Source: Epithemia pelagica (taxonomy: Eukaryota > Bacillariophyta > Bacillariophyceae > Surirellales > Surirellaceae). From it: a stretch of DNA of 64,000 nucleotides. The stretch lies in NCBI GenBank assembly GCA_946965045.2, contig OX337232.1, positions 2,728,001-2,792,000 of the forward strand, in the 5' to 3' direction. The position numbers and the translations under genes are program-made. This document shows, piece after piece, positions 9,586 to 19,524 of this stretch (its first letter is position 1; every line of letters starts with the position of its first letter). The notes under the pieces were generated by a model that made no database searches, had not been told where the DNA came from, and worked only from the letters and a program-made list of their open reading frames with translations.

Positions 9586-10929
9586 TTAGTTATCCAATAC
9601 AGCAAAGGCAAAACACTGCACTCCCTGTCCACCTCTACCCATTTTTGGGGCCATGTTTCCATTAGTGAATACACACTTTGTCTCAAGATGCTTTGATTTT
9701 TTCTTGAATACGTCTCTATGGAATCCAACAGGATGCTGGACAAGAGTCCACCAACTCTGGTGGGTGAGGAGGCTGACAGCTTGGCCTTTATCAGATTGAC
9801 ATACTTTCCATGCTTGTCTCATTTCCTTGATTTCTGTTTCGACAGAAGAAGGTGCAATGGAAATGTCTAGCTCTTGAGAAAGTTCTTGAAGGACAAAGGC
9901 TGTAAACACTTTCATTTCTACCATTGCCTTGAACACTTTGAATCGAACACCATCTTCAGTTGACACTTGGAACTGACCACCTCTTCTGGGTGTGCTGTAG
10001 GTGAAACTGACCATTTTGTTGGTCGTTGTCGGCCGGTATATGCAGACCCATTTGAGCTTTTTTCTGAAAAACTTGACTGCCCCAGCTTTCCTTGGGAAAG
10101 ATCCTGAGGTATGGATGAATTTGAAGAAATCCTGGTTTAACTCAGTATGTCCTGATGACCCTCCCCGACGCATGCATTCATACCCAGAGTGGCTGATTTT
10201 GGTAATGATGGTGTTGTATAGTTTGATTTGCTCGGCGTTTGACATCTTTAATGATTCAGAGTATGGTCGATGGAACCGAAATAGAAGCAACGGCATTGTG
10301 GTGGAGCTACTGCTCATTCGCCCTAAAATTATGGACGCTTCTGCAAAGGGCTTGGGTTTGAACATCCGACCTCCGACGATCATTTCTGGTGTAAGATTGT
10401 TTGATCCTTTCCAGATAGTAGAATCAAATGTTGTCTGTTGATTGAAAATATACACATCAACACTGCACCCTCCTTCGTCAATACCAAGGCATTGGATGTT
10501 GTTGAGTCCCAAGACAAAATGGAAATATTTGCAGTCCCCTTCTTCAATTGAAATTGGTTTGGGATGAAGTAGTTTGTCTTTGGCCATCAACACAGTTTCC
10601 AGACATGGAACGCAGTGCCATACTCCATCATAATGCCCCTCTTCCTCAGCAAGACCATGTATGTCGACTGTGTCTGTATGGCAGTTGGGCGAGTCAACAA
10701 ATAGATTGAATTCTGGGAAATACAGACAACCATCAAGGAAAGGGTGGTTGTTGTCAGATTTGTTTACCAATTGAGGAATTTGTTCTGTATAGTGTGTATT
10801 GGTTTGATTGTTCCGATTTTTCCGAAGCTCACAGCAGGATCCAATGAAACTTTCATTAGTGCAGCGACCTGTCTCTTCCCCCAGGATTCGCTGAACATTT
10901 GACAGCCATTCATCATCTGTGACCTTCAT
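9586..10929 (-). CDS. Second transposon ORF, convergent to the transposase
   Basis: 447 residues from ATG 10929. No known domain was recognised. Visible features are Cys pairs (SCCEL near residue 31, CHTD, WHCVPCLETV near residue 105) and a mixed alpha/beta composition without transmembrane segments. The frame remains open upstream of the ATG to about 11055 and there encodes a CERCGSYSCKRCC cluster, a likely zinc-binding motif. The true start may therefore lie further upstream, perhaps through an intron or a non-ATG start. Its 3' end faces the transposase 3' end with 3 bp between stop codons, so the transcripts should overlap. By position it is analogous to the second gene of MuDR-type elements; sequence homology is not claimed. 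Confidence 0.6.
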   Translation of the reverse strand: MKVTDDEWLSNVQRILGEETGRCTNESFIGSCCELRKNRNNQTNTHYTEQIPQLVNKSDNNHPFLDGCLYFPEFNLFVDSPNCHTDTVDIHGLAEEEGHYDGVWHCVPCLETVLMAKDKLLHPKPISIEEGDCKYFHFVLGLNNIQCLGIDEGGCSVDVYIFNQQTTFDSTIWKGSNNLTPEMIVGGRMFKPKPFAEASIILGRMSSSSTTMPLLLFRFHRPYSESLKMSNAEQIKLYNTIITKISHSGYECMRRGGSSGHTELNQDFFKFIHTSGSFPRKAGAVKFFRKKLKWVCIYRPTTTNKMVSFTYSTPRRGGQFQVSTEDGVRFKVFKAMVEMKVFTAFVLQELSQELDISIAPSSVETEIKEMRQAWKVCQSDKGQAVSLLTHQSWWTLVQHPVGFHRDVFKKKSKHLETKCVFTNGNMAPKMGRGGQGVQCFAFAVLDN

Positions 10930-11192
10930 CTTTTCACAAAGATCAACAATCTCTTGACAACATCTTTTGCAAGAATAAGAACCACACCTCTCACATTGAA
11001 TGAAGTCGGCGTTGCTTTCAATGTTGTATAACTTTCCACGGAGGGGGGTGAACAGAAAATACAGTTATGATAAGCCATGATCAAGCTAGATCACAACAAG
11101 GAGTGCCCTTGTCCTCTACACCAAAGCTAGAATAGAACCTGCTTTGGCGCTGACAAATGGACAAACCAAGCTTGCAATCTTTCCTTGACAAT

Positions 11193-14100
11193 GGTCTCAA
11201 ATCAGGAAAAGTTGAATAGTTTCCTCTTTTCCTTCTGAACCGAACTTTGAGCACTTGATTGCTCCCCACCACTCTCTCCTACGGCTCAAGAGGAAGAGAA
11301 TGAGCCACTTTGGACCTGATTTGGACAGATATTGATGAAGTTGGGACAGTTTGAGTGGCACTGACAATGGAGGAGTCAAATCAGGGAGGGTCAAATAGTT
11401 TCCTCTTTTGCTTTTGAACCAAACTTTGAGCACTTAATTGCTCCCCACCACTCTCTTTTACGGCTCAAGAGGAAGAGAATGAGCCACTTTGGACCTGATT
11501 TGGACAGATATTGATGAAGTTGGAACAGTTTGAGTGGCACTGAGAATGGAGGAGTCAAATCAGGGAGGGTCAAATAGTTTCCTCTTTTGCTTTTGAACCG
11601 AACTTTGAGCACTTAATTGCTCCCCACCACTCTCTTTTACGGCTCAAGAGGAAGAGAATGAGCCACTTTGGACCTGATTTGGACAGATATTGATGAAGTT
11701 GGGACAGTTTGAGTGGCACTGACAATGGAGGAGTCAAATCAGGGAGGGTCAAATAGTTTCCTCTTTTGCTTCTGAACCAAACTTTGAGCACTTGATTGCT
11801 CCCCACCACTCTCTTTTACGGCTCAAGAGGAAGAGAATGAGCCACTTTGGACCTGATTTGGACAGATATTGATGAAGTTGGGACAGTTTGAGTGGCACTG
11901 AGAATGGAGGAGTCAAATCAGGGAGGGTCAAATAGTTTCCTCTTTTGCTTTTGAACCGAACTTTGAGCACTTAATTGCTCCCCACCACTCTCTCCTACGG
12001 CTCAAGAGGAAGAGAATGAGCCACTTTGGACCTGATTTGGACAGATATTGATGAAGTTGGGACAGTTTGAGTGGCACTGAGAATGGAGGAGTCAAATCAG
12101 GGAGGGTCAAATAGTTTCCTCTTTTGCTTCTGAACCAAACTTTGAGCACTTGATTGCTCCCCACCACTCTCTCCTACGGCTCAAGAGGAAGAGAATGAGC
12201 CACTTTGGACCTGATTTGGACAGATATTGATGAAGTTGGAACAGTTTGAGTGGCACTGAGAATGGAGGAGTCAAATCAGGGAGGGTCAAATAGTTTCCTC
12301 TTTTGCTTCTGAACCGAACTTTGAGCACTTGATTGCTCCCCAGCACTCTCTCCTACGGCTCAAGAGGAAGAGAATGAGCCACTTTGGACCTGATTTGGAC
12401 AGATATTGATGAAGTTGGGACAGTTTGAGTGGCACTGACAATGGAGGAGTCAAATCAGGGAGGGTCAAATAGTTTCCTCTTTTGCTTCTGAACCAAACTT
12501 TGAGCACTTAATTGCTCCCCACCACTCTCTTTTACGGCTCAAGAGGAAGAGAATGAGCCACTTTGGACCTGATTTGGACAGATATTGATGAAGTTGGAAC
12601 AGTTTGAGTGGCACTGAGAATGGAGGAGTCAAATCAGGGAGGGTCAAATAGTTTCCTCTTTTGCTTCTGAACCGAACTTTGAGCACTTGATTGCTCCCCA
12701 CCACTCTCTTTTACGGCTCAAGAGGAAGAGAATGAGCCACTTTGGACCTGATTTGGACAGATATTGATGAAGTTGGGACAGTTTGAGTGGCACTGACAAT
12801 GGAGGAGTCAAATCAGGGAGGGTCAAATAGTTTCCTCTTTTGCTTTTGAACCGAACTTTGAGCACTTAATTGCTCCCCACCACTCTCTTTTACGGCTCAA
12901 GAGGAAGAGAATGAGCCACTTTGGACCTGATTTGGACAGATATTGATGAAGTTGGGACAGTTTGAGTGGCACTGACAATGGAGGAGTCAAATCAGGGAGG
13001 GTCAAATAGTTTCCTCTTTTGCTTTTGAACCGAACTTTGAGCACTTGATTGCTCCCCACCACTCTCTCCTACGGCTCAAGAGGAAGAGAATGAGCCACTT
13101 TGGACCTGATTTGGACAGATATTGATGAAGTTGGGACAGTTTGAGTGGCACTGAGAATGGAGGAGTCAAATCAGGGAGGGTCAAATAGTTTCCTCTTTTG
13201 CTTTTGAACCGAACTTTGAGCACTTAATTGCTCCCCACCACTCTCTTCTACGGCTCAAGAGGAAGAGAATGAGCCACTTTGGACCTGATTTGGACAGATA
13301 TTGATGAAGTTGGAACAGTTTGAGTGGCACTGACAATGGAGGAGTCAAATCAGGGAGGGTCAAATAGTTTCCTCTTTTGCTTTTGAACCGAACTTTGAGC
13401 ACTTAATTGCTCCCCACCACTCTCTTTTACGGCTCAAGAGGAAGAGAATGAGCCACTTTGGACCTGATTTGGACAGATATTGATGAAGTTGGAACAGTTT
13501 GAGTGGCACTGAGAATGGAGGAGTCAAATCAGGGAGGGTCAAATAGTTTCCTCTTTTGCTTTTGAACCGAACTTTGAGCACTTGATTGCTCCCCACCACT
13601 CTCTTTTACGGCTCAAGAGGAAGAGAATGAGCCACTTTGGACCTGATTTGGACAGATATTGATGAAGTTGGGACAGTTTGAGTGGCACTGACAATGGAGG
13701 AGTCAAATCAGGGAGGGTCAAATAGTTTCCTCTTTTGCTTCTGAACCAAACTTTGAGCACTTAATTGCTCCCCACCACTCTCTTCTACGGCTCAAGAGGA
13801 AGAGAATGAGCCACTTTGGACCTGATTTGGACAGATATTGATGAAGTTGGGACAGTTTGAGTGGCACTGACAATGGAGGAGTCAAATCAGGGAGGGTCAA
13901 ATAGTTTCCTCTTTTGCTTCTGAACCAAACTTTGAGCACTTAATTGCTCCCCACCACTCTCTTTTACGGCTCAAGAGGAAGAGAATGAGCCACTTTGGAC
14001 CTGATTTGGACAGATATTGATGAAGTTGGAACAGTTTGAGTGGCACTGACAATGGAGGAGTCAAATCAGGGAGGGTCAAATAGTTTCCTCTTTTGCTTTT

Positions 14101-17100
14101 GAACCGAACTTTGAGCACTTAATTGCTCCCCACCACTCTCTCCTACGGCTCAAGAGGAAGAGAATGAGCCACTTTGGACCTGATTTGGACAGATATTGAT
14201 GAAGTTGGGACAGTTTGAGTGGCACTGAGAATGGAGGAGTCAAATCAGGGAGGGTCAAATAGTTTCCTCTTTTGCTTTTGAACCGAACTTTGAGCACTTA
14301 ATTGCTCCCCACCACTCTCTTTTACGGCTCAAGAGGAAGAGAATGAGCCACTTTGGACCTGATTTGGACAGATATTGATGAAGTTGGAACAGTTTGAGTG
14401 GCACTGAGAATGGAGGAGTCAAATCAGGGAGGGTCAAATAGTTTCCTCTTTTGCTTTTGAACCGAACTTTGAGCACTTAATTGCTCCCCACCACTCTCTT
14501 TTACGGCTCAAGAGGAAGAGAATGAGCCACTTTGGACCTGATTTGGACAGATATTGATGAAGTTGGGACAGTTTGAGTGGCACTGAGAATGGAGGAGTCA
14601 AATCAGGGAGGGTCAAATAGTTTCCTCTTTTGCTTTTGAACCGAACTTTGAGCACTTAATTGCTCCCCACCACTCTCTTTTACGGCTCAAGAGGAAGAGA
14701 ATGAGCCACTTTGGACCTGATTTGGACAGATATTGATGAAGTTGGGACAGTTTGAGTGGCACTGAGAATGGAGGAGTCAAATCAGGGAGGGTCAAATAGT
14801 TTCCTCTTTTGCTTTTGAACCGAACTTTGAGCACTTAATTGCTCCCCACCACTCTCTCCTACGGCTCAAGAGGAAGAGAATGAGCCACTTTGGACCTGAT
14901 TTGGACAGATATTGATGAAGTTGGGACAGTTTGAGTGGCACTGAGAATGGAGGAGTCAAATCAGGGAGGGTCAAATAGTTTCCTCTTTTGCTTCTGAACC
15001 AAACTTTGAGCACTTGATTGCTCCCCACCACTCTCTCCTACGGCTCAAGAGGAAGAGAATGAGCCACTTTGGACCTGATTTGGACAGATATTGATGAAGT
15101 TGGAACAGTTTGAGTGGCACTGAGAATGGAGGAGTCAAATCAGGGAGGGTCAAATAGTTTCCTCTTTTGCTTCTGAACCGAACTTTGAGCACTTGATTGC
15201 TCCCCACCACTCTCTCCTACGGCTCAAGAGGAAGAGAATGAGCCACTTTGGACCTGATTTGGACAGATATTGATGAAGTTGGGACAGTTTGAGTGGCACT
15301 GACAATGGAGGAGTCAAATCAGGGAGGGTCAAATAGTTTCCTCTTTTGCTTCTGAACCAAACTTTGAGCACTTGATTGCTCCCCACCACTCTCTTTTACG
15401 GCTCAAGAGGAAGAGAATGAGCCACTTTGGACCTGATTTGGACAGATATTGATGAAGTTGGAACAGTTTGAGTGGCACTGAGAATGGAGGAGTCAAATCA
15501 GGGAGGGTCAAATAGTTTCCTCTTTTGCTTCTGAACCAAACTTTGAGCACTTGATTGCTCCCCACCACTCTCTCCTACGGCTCAAGAGGAAGAGAATGAG
15601 CCACTTTGGACCTGATTTGGACAGATATTGATGAAGTTGGAACAGTTTGAGTGGCACTGAGAATGGAGGAGTCAAATCAGGGAGGGTCAAATAGTTTCCT
15701 CTTTTGCTTCTGAACCGAACTTTGAGCACTTGATTGCTCCCCACCACTCTCTCCTACGGCTCAAGAGGAAGAGAATGAGCCACTTTGGACCTGATTTGGA
15801 CAGATATTGATGAAGTTGGGACAGTTTGAGTGGCACTGACAATGGAGGAGTCAAATCAGGGAGGGTCAAATAGTTTCCTCTTTTGCTTCTGAACCAAACT
15901 TTGAGCACTTGATTGCTCCCCACCACTCTCTTTTACGGCTCAAGAGGAAGAGAATGAGCCACTTTGGACCTGATTTGGACAGATATTGATGAAGTTGGAA
16001 CAGTTTGAGTGGCACTGAGAATGGAGGAGTCAAATCAGGGAGGGTCAAATAGTTTCCTCTTTTGCTTCTGAACCGAACTTTGAGCACTTAATTGCTCCCC
16101 ACCACTCTCTCCTACGGCTCAAGAGGAAGAGAATGAGCCACTTTGGACCTGATTTGGACAGATATTGATGAAGTTGGGACAGTTTGAGTGGCACTGACAA
16201 TGGAGGAGTCAAATCAGGGAGGGTCAAATAGTTTCCTCTTTTGCTTTTGAACCGAACTTCGAGCACTTAATTGCTCCCCACCACTCTCTTCTTACGGCTC
16301 AAGAGGAAGAGAATGAGCCACTTTGGACCTGATTTGGACAGATATTGATGAAGTTGGGACAGTTTGAGTGGCACTGACAATGGAGGAGTCAAATCAGGGA
16401 GGGTCAAATAGTTTCCTCTTTTGCTTTTGAACCGAACTTTGAGCACTTGATTGCTCCCCACCACTCTCTCCTACGGCTCAAGAGGAAGAGAATGAGCCAC
16501 TTTGGACCTGATTTGGATAGATATTGATGAAGTTGGGACAGTTTGAGTGGCACTGAGAATGGAGGAGTCAAATCAGGGAGGGTCAAATAGTTTCCTCTTT
16601 TGCTTTTGAACCGAACTTCGAGCACTTAATTGCTCCCCACCACTCTCTTCTACGGCTCAAGAGGAAGAGAATGAGCCACTTTGGACCTGATTTGGACAGA
16701 TATTGATGAAGTTGGAACAGTTTGAGTGGCACTGACAATGGAGGAGTCAAATCAGGGAGGGTCAAATAGTTTCCTCTTTTGCTTTTGAACCGAACTTTGA
16801 GCACTTAATTGCTCCCCACCACTCTCTTTTACGGCTCAAGAGGAAGAGAATGAGCCACTTTGGACCTGATTTGGACAGATATTGATGAAGTTGGAACAGT
16901 TTGAGTGGCACTGAGAATGGAGGAGTCAAATCAGGGAGGGTCAAATAGTTTCCTCTTTTGCTTCTGAACCAAACTTTGAGCACTTAATTGCTCCCCACCA
17001 CTCTCTTTTACGGCTCAAGAGGAAGAGAATGAGCCACTTTGGACCTGATTTGGACAGATATTGATGAAGTTGGAACAGTTTGAGTGGCACTGACAATGGA

Positions 17101-17278
17101 GGAGTCAAATCAGGGAGGGTCAAATAGTTTCCTCTTTTGCTTTTGAACCGAACTTTGAGCACTTAATTGCTCCCCACCACTCTCTTCTACGGCTCAAGAG
17201 GAAGAGAATGAGCCACTTTGGACCTGATTTGGACAGATATTGATGAAGTTGGGACAGTTTGAGTGGCACTGACAATGG
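11193..17278. repeat. Tandem array, about 34 copies of a 179-bp unit
   Basis: The unit recurs every 179 bp, with a single 180-bp unit around 16231-16410. The first unit is degenerate and the array stops abruptly after GACAATGG at 17278. Copies differ at a handful of sites only: CTT/CTC before TGAACC, AACCG/AACCA, CTTAATT/CTTGATT, TTTTAC/TCCTAC/TTCTAC, TTGGGACA/TTGGAACA, GACAATGG/GAGAATGG. The minus strand shows a 73-79 residue open frame in nearly every copy. Because 179 is not divisible by three the frame rotates and stops, so these are not treated as genes. No spacers or CRISPR-like structure are present. Confidence 0.97.
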
Positions 17279-17589
17279 TGCAGGTTCTTTGTTGATGTTA
17301 GTGTGGGTGGGTGAAATGAGAGAGTTGTCTGCTGTGGTGGGGAAAACATCTGCTGGAAGATCTGGTCATTCAGTGGAGGCAGAGAATTCTTTGTTATTCC
17401 ATGCAATAGGCTCTTTTGGATTGCTGGCAAGTACACCGTTTGGACGTTATGGCTGTTGGTATGGCGGTTATAGGCTGTTTTTGTAGGAAAAAATTGAATT
17501 CTATTTTCTAGCAAAAAATAAAAAGAAAAAAGGAAAATGTAGGGTGGATGACAGAAGTTATACACCCGGTGAATCGGACAGTTTCCAAC
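17279..17589. other. Unique spacer between array and right TIR
   Basis: There is no credible gene; the minus-strand frame at 17194-17751 runs through array, spacer and TIR and has low-complexity composition. The stretch contains an A-rich tract around 17490-17540. Confidence 0.5.
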
Positions 17590-17960
17590 CAATCCAGAAC
17601 TCTGGATTTGTTCGAACAAATCCAGGAAATTCATTAGGGATAGTGTTTTACTTATGCTAGTGTAGAGGCTGCCTACAGTTTCGAATATGTCAGGCGGGCG
17701 TTCGACATGGTGGGCGGGCGTGACACATGATGGACGGGCGTTCGACTTCAACGGTATCCTTGCGCTTCCTTAGTACCCAAAAGTTTTAGTATTCAATTTT
17801 TCTAAGTGAAGGGTGGGGGAGGATGGGGGACAGGATTCGAAAAGGCGCGGTCTTTTGGATTTGTTTTGCGAATGCGTAAGGACGGCGTTAGGCACAATTT
17901 CCAAAACCAAATCCGGCCCGGCCCCGCACGGATTGGTTTTGTTGAGCTAAAGGATTGGCC
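17590..17960 (-). repeat. Right terminal inverted repeat of the MULE (pair A)
   Basis: This is the reverse complement partner of 5085-5398. It extends further outward to GGATTGGCC at 17960, with the intervening GATTGGTTTTGTTGAGCTAA. It includes a perfect 24-bp palindrome at 17602-17625 centred on TTCGAA. Confidence 0.85.
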
Positions 17961-18009
17961 TTACATCTTTGATCCGGGGTCCTGGATTGGTTCGAACAAA
18001 TCCAGAAAT
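17961..18009. other. Spacer between pair A and pair B right ends
   Basis: A short segment containing a second TTCGAA-centred near-palindrome (17982-18005). Its reverse complement also resembles the sequence just inside the left TIR (5378-5415), including the GATGTAAG motif. Confidence 0.45.
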
Positions 18010-18100
18010 GCTGTTTTACCCGGATATATGACGTGATCGTGACGCAAAATGCTGACGTGCACGCAATCTCGATTTGGTTTTGCGAGCTAAAGGATTGGCC
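18010..18100 (-). repeat. Inverted repeat, right member of pair B
   Basis: The reverse complement matches 6335-6424 and ends outward with GCGAGCTAAAGGATTGGCC at 18100. The adjacent base 18101 is exactly where the 3.1-kb segmental duplication begins. The repeat contains TGACGT/TGACGC-type motifs. Confidence 0.75.
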
Positions 18101-18141
18101 TTAGGCCGTTCCTTGTTACCCTGCAAAACAAAAGTTGGAGC

Positions 18142-18177
18142 GTGACACGTCACAAAAAAACCGGAGAAATGACGTCA
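18142..18177. promoter_or_regulatory. CRE-like palindromes upstream of DUF1415 gene, copy 1
   Basis: GTGACACGTCAC (18142-18153) and TGACGTCA (18170-18177) lie 70-105 bp before the ATG. TGACGT-type elements are bZIP sites and are known as CO2/cAMP-responsive elements in diatom carbonic anhydrase promoters (established knowledge). A role here is inference. Confidence 0.4.
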
Positions 18178-18246
18178 AATCCGGGTTCATCGACGTTTCA
18201 GCTCATGAGGGTGCTAAAGGGTATCTAACGAGAGTTTAGATTTTGG

Positions 18247-19431
18247 ATGCCAACCATGTTGCGGTTGGCAACCATCGCGGCCACTCTCGTACTGGCCATT
18301 TGGTTGTTGTCACGGGCGACGTCAGCAGCCTTTGTAGGTCATTCCGGTTCTTCCCTTGTCTCGACATTCTGGACTAACAAAACGTACAGACTTCCACCTT
18401 CCGCTGGTCCCCGTTCGTTGTTGAGGCATGGGATGAGACTCCAATCCGGATTAACAAATGAAGAAGGAGAAGAAAACACCGCAGTCTACGAGGACAGTGG
18501 CTCTTTTAAGGGCATGACTGGCAAGGATGGCGGGATTCAAGAGTTGTGGAGCGGCTTGGTCGAGACCTACGACGGTGTATCATTCGAACGCAAAACAAGT
18601 ACTAGACAAATACAAGCTCATGTTCGGCAATGGCTCGATGAAATTGTCATTGGCCTCAATCTTTGCCCTTTTGCGGAAAGGGCTGTCCACGGCTTTGTTC
18701 CGGGTGGTGAGACAGAGAAAGACAACACCTCTTCTCTGTACGAAACAATCCACCCACCGTCCTCCTCAAATCAGAGTAGCAACAATGGATTGGGTGAAAG
18801 CGGACGACCCCTGTTGACAATTCCAGTCATTCGTGGCAAGAACGAAACTTTGATCTTACAATGGATGGGCGTCGAATTGTTACGACGCGCCGAGCAGTCG
18901 GGGACCACGCTCGTGGTGTGTCCGGACTGTCATGTCGACCACTTTGAAGAATTCATGGAAGTGGTCCATCGTGCCGATGCGTTGATTGAGGAATTGGACT
19001 TGGAGGGACAGGTGCAAATTGCACCCTTTCATCCACTCTTTCGATTCCATGGATCCTCTCCCGAAACGACGCAGGTGGATGATTGGACCAATCGATCTCC
19101 CTACCCCATGTTTCATATTTTGAGGGAAGATGAAGTTGAAACTGCCGTAGAACGATTGCAAGGCGATGCAGGTCGTGTCTGGAAACGCAATGTCAATTTG
19201 TTGCATGCCATTCACGAGGCATTGGGAACCTCTGGACTCGAACGACTGTTTAACGTGTCGTCATTTTCACCCAACACAACGGCCACCTTGTCGAATGAGC
19301 CTCACCAGCTAGTGGATCGGATGACAGCCACAGAACGGACAACCGTGCAAAGTCTGCTGCGAAAGCATCGGCTTTCCATGGGATCAGCAGCAAGTAGCAA
19401 GAAAATGGACAACCAGGAGGCTTTTGATTGA
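18247..19431 (+). CDS. DUF1415-family protein, probably plastid-targeted (copy 1)
   Basis: 394 residues from ATG 18247. Residues 1-28 form a hydrophobic signal peptide followed by TSAAFVG, matching the A-F cleavage context of diatom plastid presequences. Residues 30-115 are a linker. Residues about 120-370 match DUF1415: VRQWLDEIVIGLNLCPFA, a TLVVCPD segment, AEL-type helices, QIAPFHPLFRF, NRSPYPMFHILRE and a C-terminal NVNLLHAIHEALG. The biochemical role of this family is not established. The conserved Cys-Pro-Phe and Arg-Ser-Pro-Tyr-Pro motifs suggest an enzyme. The gene converges on the RgpF-like gene 93 bp downstream. Confidence 0.85.
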   Translation: MPTMLRLATIAATLVLAIWLLSRATSAAFVGHSGSSLVSTFWTNKTYRLPPSAGPRSLLRHGMRLQSGLTNEEGEENTAVYEDSGSFKGMTGKDGGIQELWSGLVETYDGVSFERKTSTRQIQAHVRQWLDEIVIGLNLCPFAERAVHGFVPGGETEKDNTSSLYETIHPPSSSNQSSNNGLGESGRPLLTIPVIRGKNETLILQWMGVELLRRAEQSGTTLVVCPDCHVDHFEEFMEVVHRADALIEELDLEGQVQIAPFHPLFRFHGSSPETTQVDDWTNRSPYPMFHILREDEVETAVERLQGDAGRVWKRNVNLLHAIHEALGTSGLERLFNVSSFSPNTTATLSNEPHQLVDRMTATERTTVQSLLRKHRLSMGSAASSKKMDNQEAFD

Positions 19432-19524
19432 ACCATTCGATTTGGTTGTTTCCAAGAAGAGTGTCGTATGTTGCCACTCTGGAAAGGCATTTTTTCTCTA
19501 CTTGTTCATGTCGCTGTCTGACTC

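Larger units (their letters stand above)
5085..17960. mobile_element. Giant Mutator-like (MULE) DNA transposon
   Basis: The region is bounded by inverted repeats of more than 300 bp (5085-5398 and 17590-17930). It contains a transposase with MULE DDE residues and a SWIM zinc finger (6619-9582), a convergent ORF (9586-10929), a BED-finger ORF (5556-6251) and a long 179-bp satellite-like array. Two convergent genes between long TIRs resemble the layout of maize MuDR (established knowledge), but the size is unusual. The outer ~30 bases of the right end (17931-17960, ending GGATTGGCC) are missing on the left, where gypsy sequence joins. I found no convincing 9-11 bp target-site duplication. A second inverted pair (6335-6424 and 18010-18100) interleaves with this one, so the exact limits are uncertain. 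Confidence 0.7.

Noticed and set aside
11391-17162. More than thirty similar minus-strand ORFs of 73-79 residues in the tandem array
   Set aside because: They arise from the 179-bp period, which is not divisible by three; each stops as the frame rotates. No start context or motif supports translation.
11193-17278. Regular repeats as a CRISPR array
   Set aside because: Units are head-to-tail without unique spacers, are far too long, and the setting is eukaryotic.
17194-17751. Minus-strand ORF of 185 codons
   Set aside because: It crosses array, spacer and TIR; the sequence has no domain and crosses element boundaries.
6325-18111. Target-site duplication of the transposon
   Set aside because: TTAGGCC occurs at 6332 and at 18101, but it overlaps the terminus itself at the left, and no 9-11 bp match could be aligned at either pair of ends.
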